This document shows positions 1 to 10,990 of a stretch of DNA of 64,000 nucleotides, piece by piece. The notes under the pieces were generated by a model. The model ran no database searches. It was not told the origin of the DNA and saw nothing but the letters and a program-made list of their open reading frames with translations. This DNA comes from Sarcocystis neurona. Lineage: Eukaryota; Apicomplexa; Conoidasida; Eucoccidiorida; Sarcocystidae. The stretch's first letter is position 1; every line of letters begins with the position of its first letter. The DNA lies in the NCBI GenBank assembly GCA_000727475.1, contig KL647297.1, positions 2,809,577-2,873,576 on the forward strand, in the 5' to 3' direction. The position numbers and the translations under genes were made by a program.

Positions 1-2240
1 GCCACCGCCCATCTCCTGCGGCAGTTTCAGCTTCGTCACCGGGTCCCTCGATGCGGCAGCATCTGCCGACGGCAACTTTTCTTCAGTGCTGCTGCTACAG
101 CAGCCACTTCCACAGCAACGACTGCTGCAGTGGGCCATTATTAGAAGAATCAGCACGCTGCAACACCAATAGAGTGGCTGCTGCGCCTTGGCTTCAACAG
201 CAACAGCTACTACTTCGGCAAAAACAGCTGCCGCGGCTACGACAGCCCTCACGCCTGCTGCTTGAGCACGTAAAGCTACCCCTGATGCTGCAGCGCTTCA
301 TTAGAAAGAAGGCAGCAGCGTCCTTGCAGCAGGCAGCAGCTTCTTCGCAGCAGTCGAGTCTTCTGCCGCATCTACTACCGCGATGACTACCGCATTGTCG
401 GACGCTGTAGCTTCTCACTACCCAGGCCCAAACCAGCTGACTCACCTACACACACGTGTGTATGTGTCTGCCCGTTGGTGTGTATACATCCACACGCACG
501 GATCTACACAAACAGCTGTGTGCTATACACGTGCGCACACACATGCGTACGTCTACGTAGTCGCAGGGTGAACGTGGCTGCAAGAAAACGCACCCCCCGA
601 CACGCAGCTACATATCGTTTTCGTATATTGAGACGGGAGACACGCAGAAAGAGACGCAGCGTCGCCTCGGTTTGAAAAAGTAGCAGCGAATGCACCGGGG
701 ATGCAGCAGGCCCGACGGCAGACGAAAGCCCAGCGGCAGTAGATGAACCAAGAGGTATTCCCGCAACCGCCACAACAAGTGGAGCCGAACGAAGACGGTC
801 GCTGCTGGTGCTGCTGCTCCCCAGTAGGAAGGCAGCAACGGCGCGTGTGTGCCAAGTGCTGCAGGGGACCCACAACAATGAGAGGGTCGGCGCTGCTGCT
901 CTATTCCCTGCGTAATTTTATGTAGGCTCGCATTCGCTGCAAGTTTCAGACAGGCACACATAGATATCTAGGGGTTGGCCACGCATGTGCCTAGCTGCGT
1001 TACGATATACGTGCTGCACCGCCTTTTGCGTGTTTTATCCAGCAGCCGCCACGCGCCTCTTCTCGGCCGCTACGTACACCGCCATGTGCCACAACAGCAG
1101 TATACATCACCAGCGGCAATGCAGATGTGTTTTGGGTGCGTCCCGGCGGCATCAGCAGGAAGGGTAACAGAAGCAGCAGTAGTGAAGACGTCGCAGAGCC
1201 TCCGGAGGACCAGGCGCAGCAAGAGACGCAACAAGTGCGACGGGAGTACCGACTTCCTCGGTGCAGCAGCAGCAGCAGCTTTGCAGCCGTGCATCAACGT
1301 CAGCAGCAGGTTCGCAGCCGTCCAGCTGCGGGGGGCAGCAGCTGCTGCAAGTTTTGGAAGAGACGTGCGGACGCTGGGCAGAAGAAAAAGGGGAGGCCGC
1401 CGCGACGCCGCAGCCTGGAGCGTACTGCAGCACCAGCAAGAGCGGTGGTAGCAGCAATAGCAGCAGGGCAGCAACAGTCGTGTCTCTACACGACAATTCT
1501 AGGCAGCAAGCGGGCTGTCGTCTTTTTCCCCTTTGTTCTGCTGCAGCAGCAACCCCTTCCCAGCGACTCCTGGAGTCGATTCTTCTACTTCTTCACTACC
1601 ACTAGGAGCAGCAGCGCCTGCAGGTGTAGCAGAGCCTCCTCCTAGCAGCAGACGAGCAGTGAATTCTCCACCTGGACGACTACGGGGAGAGGGCGATGAC
1701 GCATCTAAGCGCAGCGAAGGAGCAGCAGAGTGTCGCCTCAGCTGCTGCAGGTACCGCATTGCTACACGGCTGCCATACCGTGCGTACACTGCCATCGCCT
1801 GCAGTTGCACGCAGCAGGCGCAGCAGCAGCGGCAGCAGAAAAGTAACAATAAAGGCAAGAGCACCGGCGTCAGGACGTGTCCTCTACAAAGCTGGGACAC
1901 ACCCGAGAAGAAAAACACGTCCTCGCAGCTCCTCCTCCGCCCGTGAATGCATGCAGCGGCAGTCGTAGGACGAGAAGCAGCTATCTTCCGACTGAAAACA
2001 CGTCGGAAGCAGGAACAGCAGGATGTCGATGACACAGCAGGGTGCGTCGTTCGCAGCTCTCTACGCAGCAGCAGCAGGCAACAGCAGCCGGGGGGCAGCG
2101 GTCACGCCCCGAGCGCAAGCAGAAGGAAACACGCAACAAAGGTAGCTTCACAGCAGCAGCACAAAGAGCCGAGCAACGACACCGACAAGCCGAAGGAATG
2201 GCAGTCAGCAGCTGGATATAGGACAGTCTACCGCGAAGAA
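1..2240. repeat. CAG/CTG-rich low-complexity block, coding status unclear
   Basis: The stretch is dense in interrupted CAG/AGC/GCA triplets on the + strand (for example around 1262-1350, 1440-1475 and 1540-1640). Several frames are open on both strands. On +, about 1165-1451 reads as an Ala-rich, basic protein and an overlapping frame at 1127-1645 is Ser/Arg-rich. On -, about 1860-1502 reads as a Gly/Pro/Glu-containing sequence (GGEFTARLLLGGG, then SGSEEVEE) that looks more like real protein than the Cys/Leu-rich frames around it. No family was recognised and no splice-consistent model could be built. A CA-rich patch at 450-545 and a (CA)n/(TA)n patch at 2290-2440 flank the triplet-rich part. 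Confidence 0.55.
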
Positions 2241-4560
2241 AAATTCGGCAATTTTCCCCTCACCCGTCCATTCATGAAGAGAACAACACACGGGAACACA
2301 CTTCTACACATACTTACTTGCACACATACATATATACATCTAAATATACATTCATCCATCCATGTATATGTATATGAAGAGCCTACAAAGACATCTTCAT
2401 TCACTCACTCACACACACATACACACACACACACATACAGAAGCATAACTCTCTGTGAGTTCACACTAGACATTCTCCCTACAAGAGTTATATATACATA
2501 TACATAAGCGTACGCTTCCGTATCTACACACAAATCATATGCACATATATACATCTGTTGTAGAAGTTCTATCCCCGCGTTATGGATCTCTACACCCACA
2601 TACACGTGCGTCTCTGTATCCACATATATATATAAGTATAACGCTTCACCCGTCGCCGTGAAGTGAGACAAACGTGGGTCAGTACGCCGTTGACGCGTTA
2701 TAGTGAGCAACAGCACGCGCAGAAGAAGCGTGTTGAAGAACGACATTAAAAAGACCGCGCACGGGCGCCGATCAACAGGAGAGGAAAGGAGAGGAAGATC
2801 TGCAGAACTCACCCCCTCCTGGAGAGCTGCTGCGTTGATACCTTTTAGCCGGTCCACCGTTGTCGCCGCTGCATTGCGCACAACGCGCGCACACACAAGA
2901 AGCTGTTCGCAGTAATAGCAGGACGCCTCTTCTTCTCCCGGTGTCTGCGTATATCTACATTTATTCATCTATACGGAGATATATTTTCTCCGTCTCATCA
3001 GTCTCTCCCCCTCTCTCCACGCAGATATCCACACACGGGTTCAACCTTTCAAGTATGTACCTCCGTATTTACAGGTACACAGACACATGTATAGGCCGTT
3101 CTAATCTTACTTTTTGTATGCCCTCTCTCCACACACACACACACACATATGTATACATATATGTGCAAATACACACCGACAGATACATATATCTATATAC
3201 TTCTATCTTATACTCTGTGTGTGTGTGTCTCTCTCTCTGTCTAGCACAATTCCCTACTACAGACGTATACACACGTAGTATATATGCGGGAGGTACATAT
3301 ATACGTATATCTCCGCGCATATATTCTCTTTTCTTCTCCACACTCAGATAGAGAGAGACACACACAAACATATGCGTATTCACCCACAAATCCTTCCCTA
3401 TCTATCTATATCTATCTATATCTATCTATCTATATTTATCTATCGATATCTATCTATAACTATCTATCTGTCTCTCTATATCTACCTATCTATATCTATC
3501 TATCTAAATCTATCTATCTCTATCTATCTAGAGAGAGACACACAAGTACGTATACATGTATCTTATGTTTGCGTCCTTGTATTATCCCGTCGACGTCGGT
3601 GTGTCACTGCCTCCCCCTCTCCCTATACGTCTCCACGTGTTCACGTAAATTTTTTGGCAGCCAACGCTTCAGCCGTCCTCGTCCCTGCAACGGCAGTGGG
3701 TCGGCCCCACACTGTACGTACGCAGAGGCCGTGGGGCCGAGTCTGCGTCCATTTTCACTGCCACGCCCCAGTCTGACAGCAAGTCGGAAACTTTCCTACA
3801 CGGACGACAGCGCTCCGTTTCTGGCAATAACTGCAAGCGAAGTGAAGTGCTGGTTTGTCTTCTGCTTCTTCGTGTTTGTGCAACACAGGCGGCAGTGTCT
3901 CACGTCCGTAGAGGGGGACACAGACAGACAGACTGCACGTAGGGAGATGCGCATACACATATATGTATGTGGAGTTGAGGGCCGGGTAAGATGTAGATAT
4001 ACCCCGCAGACTTATTCATATATATTCCTTTTCATAAGTAGGCGCACAGAGACCCACGCACGGCCCGAGATTTAGACGTAGAGGGGAGGGCATGCAGATA
4101 TATCTTTAGTTGTAGGGACCGCAACGCCGAAAAAGTAGTCACACACACACACACAGACTTCTTCTTGTGGCAAATTTCCCTGCAAGAAAGAGGCAAAGAA
4201 AGGTCGCTCGTGAGAGACCCCGGCGTCTGTACATACACCGGTGTGGCCCCCTCTCTATTCATCTGCAGTGTTTTCCTTGTGCGTGACTGCAGTCCCCCCG
4301 AACATCTGTATATGTAGACGTGTATACGTATAGGTAGGTAGATAGACAGAGAGTTATACGGACAGGCATGTATGCTTGCAGCTATGCTATATAATATGTA
4401 GACGGACACGCATGCGTGTATCTGTGTGTAGGGATATATGTGTGGACGCGTGTGTGGCCTGCTGGTACTGTGTGTACAGAGACTATATCTCCTCGTAAGT
4501 CGAATAGTTTTCCTGGGCTTCCCCCCTCCGATTCCGGTGCTCTTCAGTAGTTCCCTACTC
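2241..4560. repeat. Intergenic simple-sequence region with CA, TA and TATC tracts
   Basis: No gene is supported here. The stretch holds (CA)n at 2400-2440, 3130-3150 and 4139-4157, (GT)n at 3218-3230, and a clear tetranucleotide tract at about 3393-3533 built from TATC units with occasional TG, AA or GA interruptions. Between these lie short TA/CA mixtures such as tatatgtatac. All frames translate to Tyr/Ile/His/Thr strings typical of CA/TA repeats. About 3560-3940 is of more balanced composition but shows no recognisable protein. Confidence 0.6.
3393..3533 (+). repeat. (TATC)n tetranucleotide microsatellite
   Basis: About 35 TATC units run with a few variant units (TATT, TAAC, TGTC, TACC). 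The tract ends at a GAGAGAGA dinucleotide run. It is a likely length-polymorphic locus. Confidence 0.8.
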
Positions 4561-4594
4561 GAAATATACGCGTGAAAACTGCGCCACTATCCTG

Positions 4595-7500
4595 CTAGCA
4601 GCAAACGAAAAATATAATTTCCCTCTCTCTGTGTATGTGTTGCACGGGATGTGGGAGCGCAGAGGCTGTCTGCTCTTCTGTGCAGCCGCAGCTACCTCTT
4701 GGGCGAGGCGACGAGAGTGGACTGCCGGTGCTTCTCCCGCCTGCGCTGCCAAAAGAAAGCGAAGCAGCAGCAGGGCTGCTCCACCCGCTACGTCTGCTGC
4801 TGCTGCCGCCCTCGCTTTGCGTCCCTGTCGCTGCTGCTGCCAGACGTCGCGCCTCCCATTCGATCGCGAGCTCTCGCACGCAGCGTCTCACTGCGGCGTC
4901 TTCCTCTTCCTCCTCCTCCACTGCTGCTGCTGTGTCTGCCTCTGCTGTTTTGCCTCCTCTCCCTTCTGCTGCTCTTCCACCTGCTTCTTCTCCCCTTTCT
5001 TCTCTTCCGTCTTCTTCTCCCGCTGTTCCTGCATCTGCTGCTGCGCCGTCGCCGCGGCCTCCTCCTCCTTCTCCTGCTGCCGCTGCTGCTCCTGCTTCCC
5101 GCCTTCCTGTGAACGCTGCGCTTTTGGTCCCTCCTGTCCTTCCTTCTCCGCCTCCCTCTTCCGCATGCTTCCCACAGGACGCTGTCCACGCAACTTCGTC
5201 TGCAGGACGAAACTTCCCCGCTGCTGCTGCTTGCGTCACTGCCGGCGATGTTGCTGCTACTGCTGCTGTGCCACTTGCACTAGAACTCCCATTTGCTGCT
5301 TTCTCTGTTGTCGCTGTCTTTCCTCCTGTTGCTGCTGCGCGCGCCTGCCGCGTGAAGCAGTTGCTGTTTTTTCGATCTTCTGATGCTGCTGCTGCCGGTG
5401 TCTGTTGCTGCGCGCTGTGGCTGCAGTCCCCTTCTGCTGGTGCCGCATGAAGCGGCTGGACGCCGCCGGTGTTGCTGCGCTGCAAGAGCTGCTGCAGCGC
5501 TGCAGGAAGCGATGCCCCGCTCATCAGCAGCCATTCCGACAAACCGCCCGCCCCTTCCTCCTCTTCATTTGGTGGAAGAGTTGCTGCTGCAGTTGACGTG
5601 TCCGTCCTCGTGCTGCTGCTGCTGTGCAAATCTCCCAGCTGCTTCTGCTGTTCCCACGTCCTTCGCTCCATCTCGTTGCTCTCCTGCTCCCCCTGAATAG
5701 TGGCACTGCTGTTCCCACGCTCGTTGCTGCTGCTGCTGCTCTTCTCCCCTTGTTGGGCTGCTGTTTCTGTTGCTGCTGCTCCTGGAACACGCATCTTCTC
5801 TCTCTTCTCTTGCATCACGACAGACTCGAGCTGCTGCAAGTCCTGCTGCTGCTGTCCTCGCCCCAGCTGCTGCTCCTTCTTCACCTTCTTCTCCCTCTCC
5901 TCGTCATTCTCCTGCTGCTGCTGCTCGCTACTCTTCTGCAGCTGCTCCGGTGCAGCCACTGCAGCTGCCACCTCTCTTTCTGCTTCTTTTCTCCCGGCAG
6001 GCTTTGTTTCTTCAGATAAAGCGGCGTTTGCTGATTCGCTGTCTCCTTCTGTCCCTCCTGCGGCTGCTGCGACTGTTGCTCCTGCGTCTTCTCTTTTTTC
6101 TTTACCTGCTGTTGTTCCCGCTGCTGCAGAGACGCAGACAGCAGAGTCAATCCCGCCTCGTGAATGTCTTGCTGCTACTGATTGGCTGCAGCAGCTGCCG
6201 TCGTCCTCCTCTTCCTCTCCGGGAGCGAGCGCAAATATCTCGCAGGTAACGATACTTCGGAGAGGACTGAAGTCCCCACCCCCCTTTGCTGCTGCATTCC
6301 CTCCTGTCGCGTTTGCTGCTGTTGCTGCTGCAGCTGAAATTCCTGTTTCTGCTTCTGTTGCATCGTCTTCTCCTGAGGTCTGGACAGCTGCGTCCTTCGT
6401 TGCTGTTGCTGCTGCCATTGCTGCAGCAGGTTTTCTCGCTGCTGCTTCTTGTGTAGGCTTCAGCTTCGTTTCAGACTGGCCCCAGACGTCTCCCGTCTCC
6501 TTCACGGTACGCAGGAGGTGAGTTTCTTTGCCCGGGGTCTCACCGCCGGCAGCACTTTCTAAACGCAGCCTCTGTTCGCCTCCGCTGCATGGGCTGCTGC
6601 TGTTGCTGCTGCAGGAGTGGGGGAGAAGCGCCCCGCTGCCGGGACGAGTTGTTGCAGCGGAGACAGACGCCGGCCGCAGCGCGTGCACCCTCACACTATC
6701 ACCGTCACGACTGGCTGCAGCAGCAGCAGCACTCGGCAGTGTGTCAGGAGATGCCGCAGATGCAGCAGCAGCTGCTGCAGCCAGCTCAGCATCAAGGTAG
6801 TAGTGCTCAGCTGCTGCTGTAGCCTTGTCTTGCGACTGCTGCAGCAGGGGGAGCAAGGCGCGCACATCCAACAGCGGCGGCTGCCACCCCAAACCCGACT
6901 TCACTCCCTCCGTTCCCCTCACCTACGCACATCGAGCAGCAGCAGCAGCAGCCGCACGAATTCAACACCACCAGTAGACGTGCAATCCAGTAGCACCAGC
7001 AGCATCAGGACACCACCAGCAGCAGCCAACTGCAGCAGGAAGACTGCAAGTGCATCGTCAGCAACTGCAGCAGCCAAATGCAGCAGGAACACTGCAAGAG
7101 CATCGCCAGCAACAGCAGCAACCAACTGCAGCAGGAAGACTGCAAGAGCGCCGCCAGGAACAGCAGCAGCCAACTGCAGCAGCATGACTGCAACAGCCCC
7201 GCCTCCAGGAAGAGGCCAGTACCAGCAGCAGCACAAGTACCGTTGCGCGAAGTCCCAGCAAGCGGACAGGAGCACCAAGACACTGGTAGCCGCCTGGCAA
7301 CAGCAGCGAGAATTTGCTCCTGCAATGTTGGTGTGTGCACTGCAGCACTCGCAGCAGACGTCTTGGCGACGAAGGTGGCACCAGCCTCCTTGTCGCCATG
7401 CGCGTGGCAGCACACAGCAGTGTGGACAGCGGAAGGAAAGCTACAGCCGCCGATGCAACACTCGGTCGTGCTAGCAGCCCCGCGGCCGTGTCGGAGTCCC

Positions 7501-9636
7501 ACAACAGCGACAAGACAACAGCAACAGCACTGGAGCAGCAACTCCCGATTCCGCAGTCCTACCTGTCAACACGTATCAACACTTGTCCACAAGTGACTCT
7601 CTCCACAGATAACGTATCAAATCTTCGCTGTGTCAGCGGCAATAGCAGCCAACAAACACACGCGCAGGAGCATCTCTTCTCCACCCGTATCGAAGAGGAA
7701 CGACCACACCTACAAAGCGCAGACCGACAACGCGGTGCGCAGGGAGAGAGACGGAAGCGGCAGTAAGAGAGCTTCGGGAAGAAACAAGTGCTCCTGCAGC
7801 AGCAGCGGTGCTCATAATACAGCCGCCAGCGCAGCCGAGGCCGTAGCAGCAGCAGCACCACTTCTGGGAGAATGACTCTTCGAAGAAGACTCTCACACAC
7901 ACTCCTACCTTCTACAGGTCCCCGATATGCGCATGCAGCAGATCCGTCCACTTCAAATTTAGACGCGGCGAGCAGCAGCTGCGCGGACTTACTTCGAACA
8001 GATGCGTGGGACAGTAAAGATCGTCGCTGTGGCCGCGCTGCAACAAGCGCGGTCCTCCCGCATGCAGTGGCGAGAGTGAAGGAGTCGCAACAAAACTTTT
8101 AGCTGCAGTCGCGGACGCTGGGGTGCTGCTTTGCTGCTGCTGCTGCTGCTGTTCTGCTGCTCCTGGAAGGACTGCTTCAGCAGCCAGAGCGACGGGAGGG
8201 CGAGCCGCAACAGGCGACTCCAGTGCTGAAACGACGGCCTTCTTTGCTGCTGCTGCTGCTGCTGCTCCTGCCCCTGCTGTTGCGGTGGCGGCACGCTCTG
8301 CTGCAGCGTCGGATTTCTCCGCTGGTGCAGCACGACGCACTGCGGCCCCCCCCACCGGCGCAAGGTACTCAGCGTCGCTCCGCATGCTGCGCCTTGCTGC
8401 TGGTAGCCGGCGGCTGAACAGTGACGACGCGGCAGAGGTGGCCTTTTTCGCTGCCGTGGCTGCTGCCGCAGCAGCAGGCACCTCTTCGGTCTCCCTTGCA
8501 GCAGCAGCAGGAGCGGGAAGCAGTTCCGCTGCTGGTGAACCCCGTGTGTCTGGGCCTCCTCTTTCGCGTACGGCGACCGCCCTCTGCAGAGCGACAGCTG
8601 CTGCTGCTGTGGCCTGTGCCGCGTTTTCTGCTGCTTCTGCTGCAGCTGCAGCTGCTGCGGCTGCTGGCGTCCCCCGGAGAAGCTGCACCCCCCCCGCGCC
8701 AGGCATTCCTGGCGTGGTGTACACGTACGCTTCTGGCAGACCGCCGCCTGTGAGAAACGACGGCGCTGTGTGTTGTGCTGCGCTTGCTGCTGTCGTCGCT
8801 GCTTCTGCTTCTGCATCTGTTCCCTTTAAAGGACGGTAGCTGCCTCCTGCTGCTGCAGCAGGCCCGCGCTCTGTTCGCAAACGCTGCAGGGGGACAGGCC
8901 CTCGGGGACTCATCCCGCCGGCAAAGCAGCAGGCGATCAACGGACGCAACAGTTTCACTGACGTCGCAGCAGCGGCAGACGCAGCCGACCGCACGACGTT
9001 CATCTGCTGCTGTTCGAGCGGGTACCTTTTAATCCGAGAGGCAACGTATCTAGGCGCAGGCAGCAAAACTACCCCCCGCTTGCTGCTGGCAACTGCCAAA
9101 CGACGGGGAGTATTAGGAGAAACCGGGCGAGGACGGGAGCCAGGAGCAGCAGCGGCGGAAGAATCGCTGCGCAGTTGCTGTGTTGCTGTCTCAGAAGACG
9201 ACGACGGGGGCAAACGCGTAGATCCGGCAGCAGCATCCTCACGTGTGTAGGTTGACTGGGCAGCAGCGATGTCTGCTGCCGCTGCGGCTCCTTCCGCTGC
9301 TGCTGCTGCTGTTGCAGCTGCTTGCACAGCGGCCGCTGCCGCAGCAGCTGCAGCAGCAGGAGACGCAGGATCTTCCTTCAACGAACTCTGCAGCAGCACG
9401 ACCATGTCTTCCGCTGCCCGATCGAGTCCCCCGGGCTGCAGCAGCTTTGGCAAATTTTGCTGCTGCAGCGGCGTGTCGCTCTGCAGAGGAGGACGCCCCC
9501 CCCCAGCCAGCAGCAGCAGCAGTCCTGCGACGCACTCGCTCGCTCCCCCCTCCGTGCTGCTGACGGCGTTGAAAGAGGTGCTGGAGAAGTTGTCGATCCA
9601 TCTGCTGCGGGGAGCGCACCGGCTGCCGGTCAACAC
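4595..9636 (-). CDS. Large alanine/glutamine/serine-rich protein of unknown function, at least two exons
   Basis: Two long minus-strand reading frames can be joined in phase. The first (about 9636 to 7993, 548 codons) ends ...THLFE at a consensus donor GTAAGT (7992-7987). The second (about 6922 to 4595) opens after a TAG or CAG acceptor near 6923 and ends at a stop at 4595. Joining at 7993/6922 keeps phase 0, but the exact acceptor is uncertain (another candidate lies about 40 nt further in). The second exon has real-protein features: acidic runs (EEEEEDAAVRRCVRELAIEWEA), a Gln/Glu/Lys-rich probable coiled coil near the middle (EREKKVKKEQQLGRGQQQQ) and repeated Ala runs. The first exon is Ala-rich with a Q8 run. 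No signal peptide, membrane segment or family domain was recognised. The 5' end is not fixed: the frame is closed by a stop near 9700 and an upstream exon is likely. Triplet runs account for much of its length, as is usual for Eimeria proteins. Confidence 0.6.
7010..7205 (+). repeat. About 57-bp degenerate CAG-containing tandem repeat in an intron
   Basis: Three to four imperfect copies of a unit of the form CTGCAGCAGGAAGACTGCAA followed by an AGCRYCGYCAGSAAC-like half occur at about 7029, 7086, 7128 and 7177. The array lies in the proposed intron (6923-7992) of the large minus-strand gene. It is open in several frames on both strands, so a coding role cannot be excluded. Confidence 0.6.
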
Positions 9637-9639
9637 GGT

Positions 9640-10620
9640 ACTGCAGACGCTGCTGCAGTCCTTGCTCCTGCTGCCGCAGTTGCTGCGGTCCCGCTGCTAC
9701 GGCGGAGGGTGCGCCGTCCGAGGAATGCGGGCTTCCTGCCGCACGCAGCGCCGATATAGGAATATATCTGCAGCAGCAGCGGCAGCAACAGAGAAGCCCG
9801 TCACGAACGTTTCCTCGATACAGCTGTTCTCGTGCGGTGTCTACAGGGATATAGACACACATATGTATACTCCCCCACGGCGAGAAGCCTACACACACAT
9901 ATATATATATATATATATATGCATCACAAACGTGACGTATGCGAGGATGCAACTACATAGACGAGCACACACACGCATAATAAATCTCTCCCCGTCTCTC
10001 TTTCTGTCCCTTTCTCTGGGGGGGGACGCCGTGCATCCAACACTCATGACAGCCTACAGTGGTGCCTTTCCTAACACGACTCTGAAAGGGCTTCTACATT
10101 CTCTCTCTATATATATGTGTGTATGTGTATGGAAGAAAGAGCGTCTAGAAACTAATACGTAGAGAGCGCTGAGATATGGAGGAGGCGAAGGTACACCCAT
10201 GTCAAGAACAGAGAAAAAGATGCAGAAGGGCCAGGGCACGGGCCTGGGGCGCTGCGACGGCTGCCGCTTCTTCGGTACAAAGTGGTGCTACAGGGACGGA
10301 CGGGGCTGCTGCTGTTGACGTGGAACGCTGCTGCGGCTGCGCAGATATGTTGCGGACGCTGATGTTTCTTCATTGTGTGCCAATAGACTCTTCTTCATAC
10401 AGACACCTGGAGAGAGAAAAGCAGCAGCGGGAACCGCTCTCTACTTCACAACAGGCAGACGCACACGCACGCTTCTATGTGGACGCGAGGAATACCCCAC
10501 TCAGCTAAAAGCGCGCACGCCTCACACACATGCTTTGGGAGGGGGTCTTGGGGGCACACATAAAACGCCACTTTTCTCTCCGTCTAGTATAGTATATATA
10601 TATATTTATATCGCAATGCA
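9640..10620. other. Region upstream of the large minus-strand gene, possible 5' exon, TA tract
   Basis: A (TA)n run lies at 9898-9920, with CA-rich flanks. Two coding-like patches could hold the 5' exon of the minus-strand gene at 4595-9636. One is at about 9770-9610 (minus, Gln-rich frame). The other is at 10373-10200 (minus, starting with an ATG at 10373 and reading MKKHQRPQHICAAAAA). The + strand over 10176-10508 is also open (110 codons from an ATG) with an alanine-rich centre. None could be tied to a convincing splice site. Confidence 0.35.
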
Positions 10621-10990
10621 CGTATGTAAATACATCTATATGTGTGTCTAGCCACCTCCCTCTCCTATTATACATACGTATATATACACATATATGTACA
10701 TCTAGTCACCCCTCTCTTTCTCCACATACATACGCGTATGTGTGTGGCTAGCCACCTCTCTGTCTGCCTTACTACGTACACGTATACGCATATAAGTGAG
10801 TCTCTGGCCACCTCTCTCTATCTGTGTCCCTACAAAAACGTGTATATGTACACGTATGTACACGTAGCCACCCCTCTCTTTCTCCACATACATACACGTA
10901 TGTGTGTGGCTAGCAGCCTCTCTATCTGCACGTATATACATGCATGTGTGCCTCTATAGCCACTTCTCTCTCTGTCTGTCTTGCTGCAGA
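10620..10990 (+). repeat. Degenerate minisatellite with a TAGCCACCTCTCT core
   Basis: A core of the form TAGCCACCYCTCT recurs about seven times (near 10649, 10703, 10750, 10807, 10865, 10910 and 10958). Spacing is about 45-60 bp, and the cores are separated by CATATGTATAC-type alternating purine/pyrimidine spacers. The array is not coding: frames are short and Tyr/His-rich. Confidence 0.7.

Noticed and set aside
2400..4160. Regularly spaced short repeats considered as a possible CRISPR-like array
   Set aside because: These are microsatellites without unique spacers, in a eukaryotic context.
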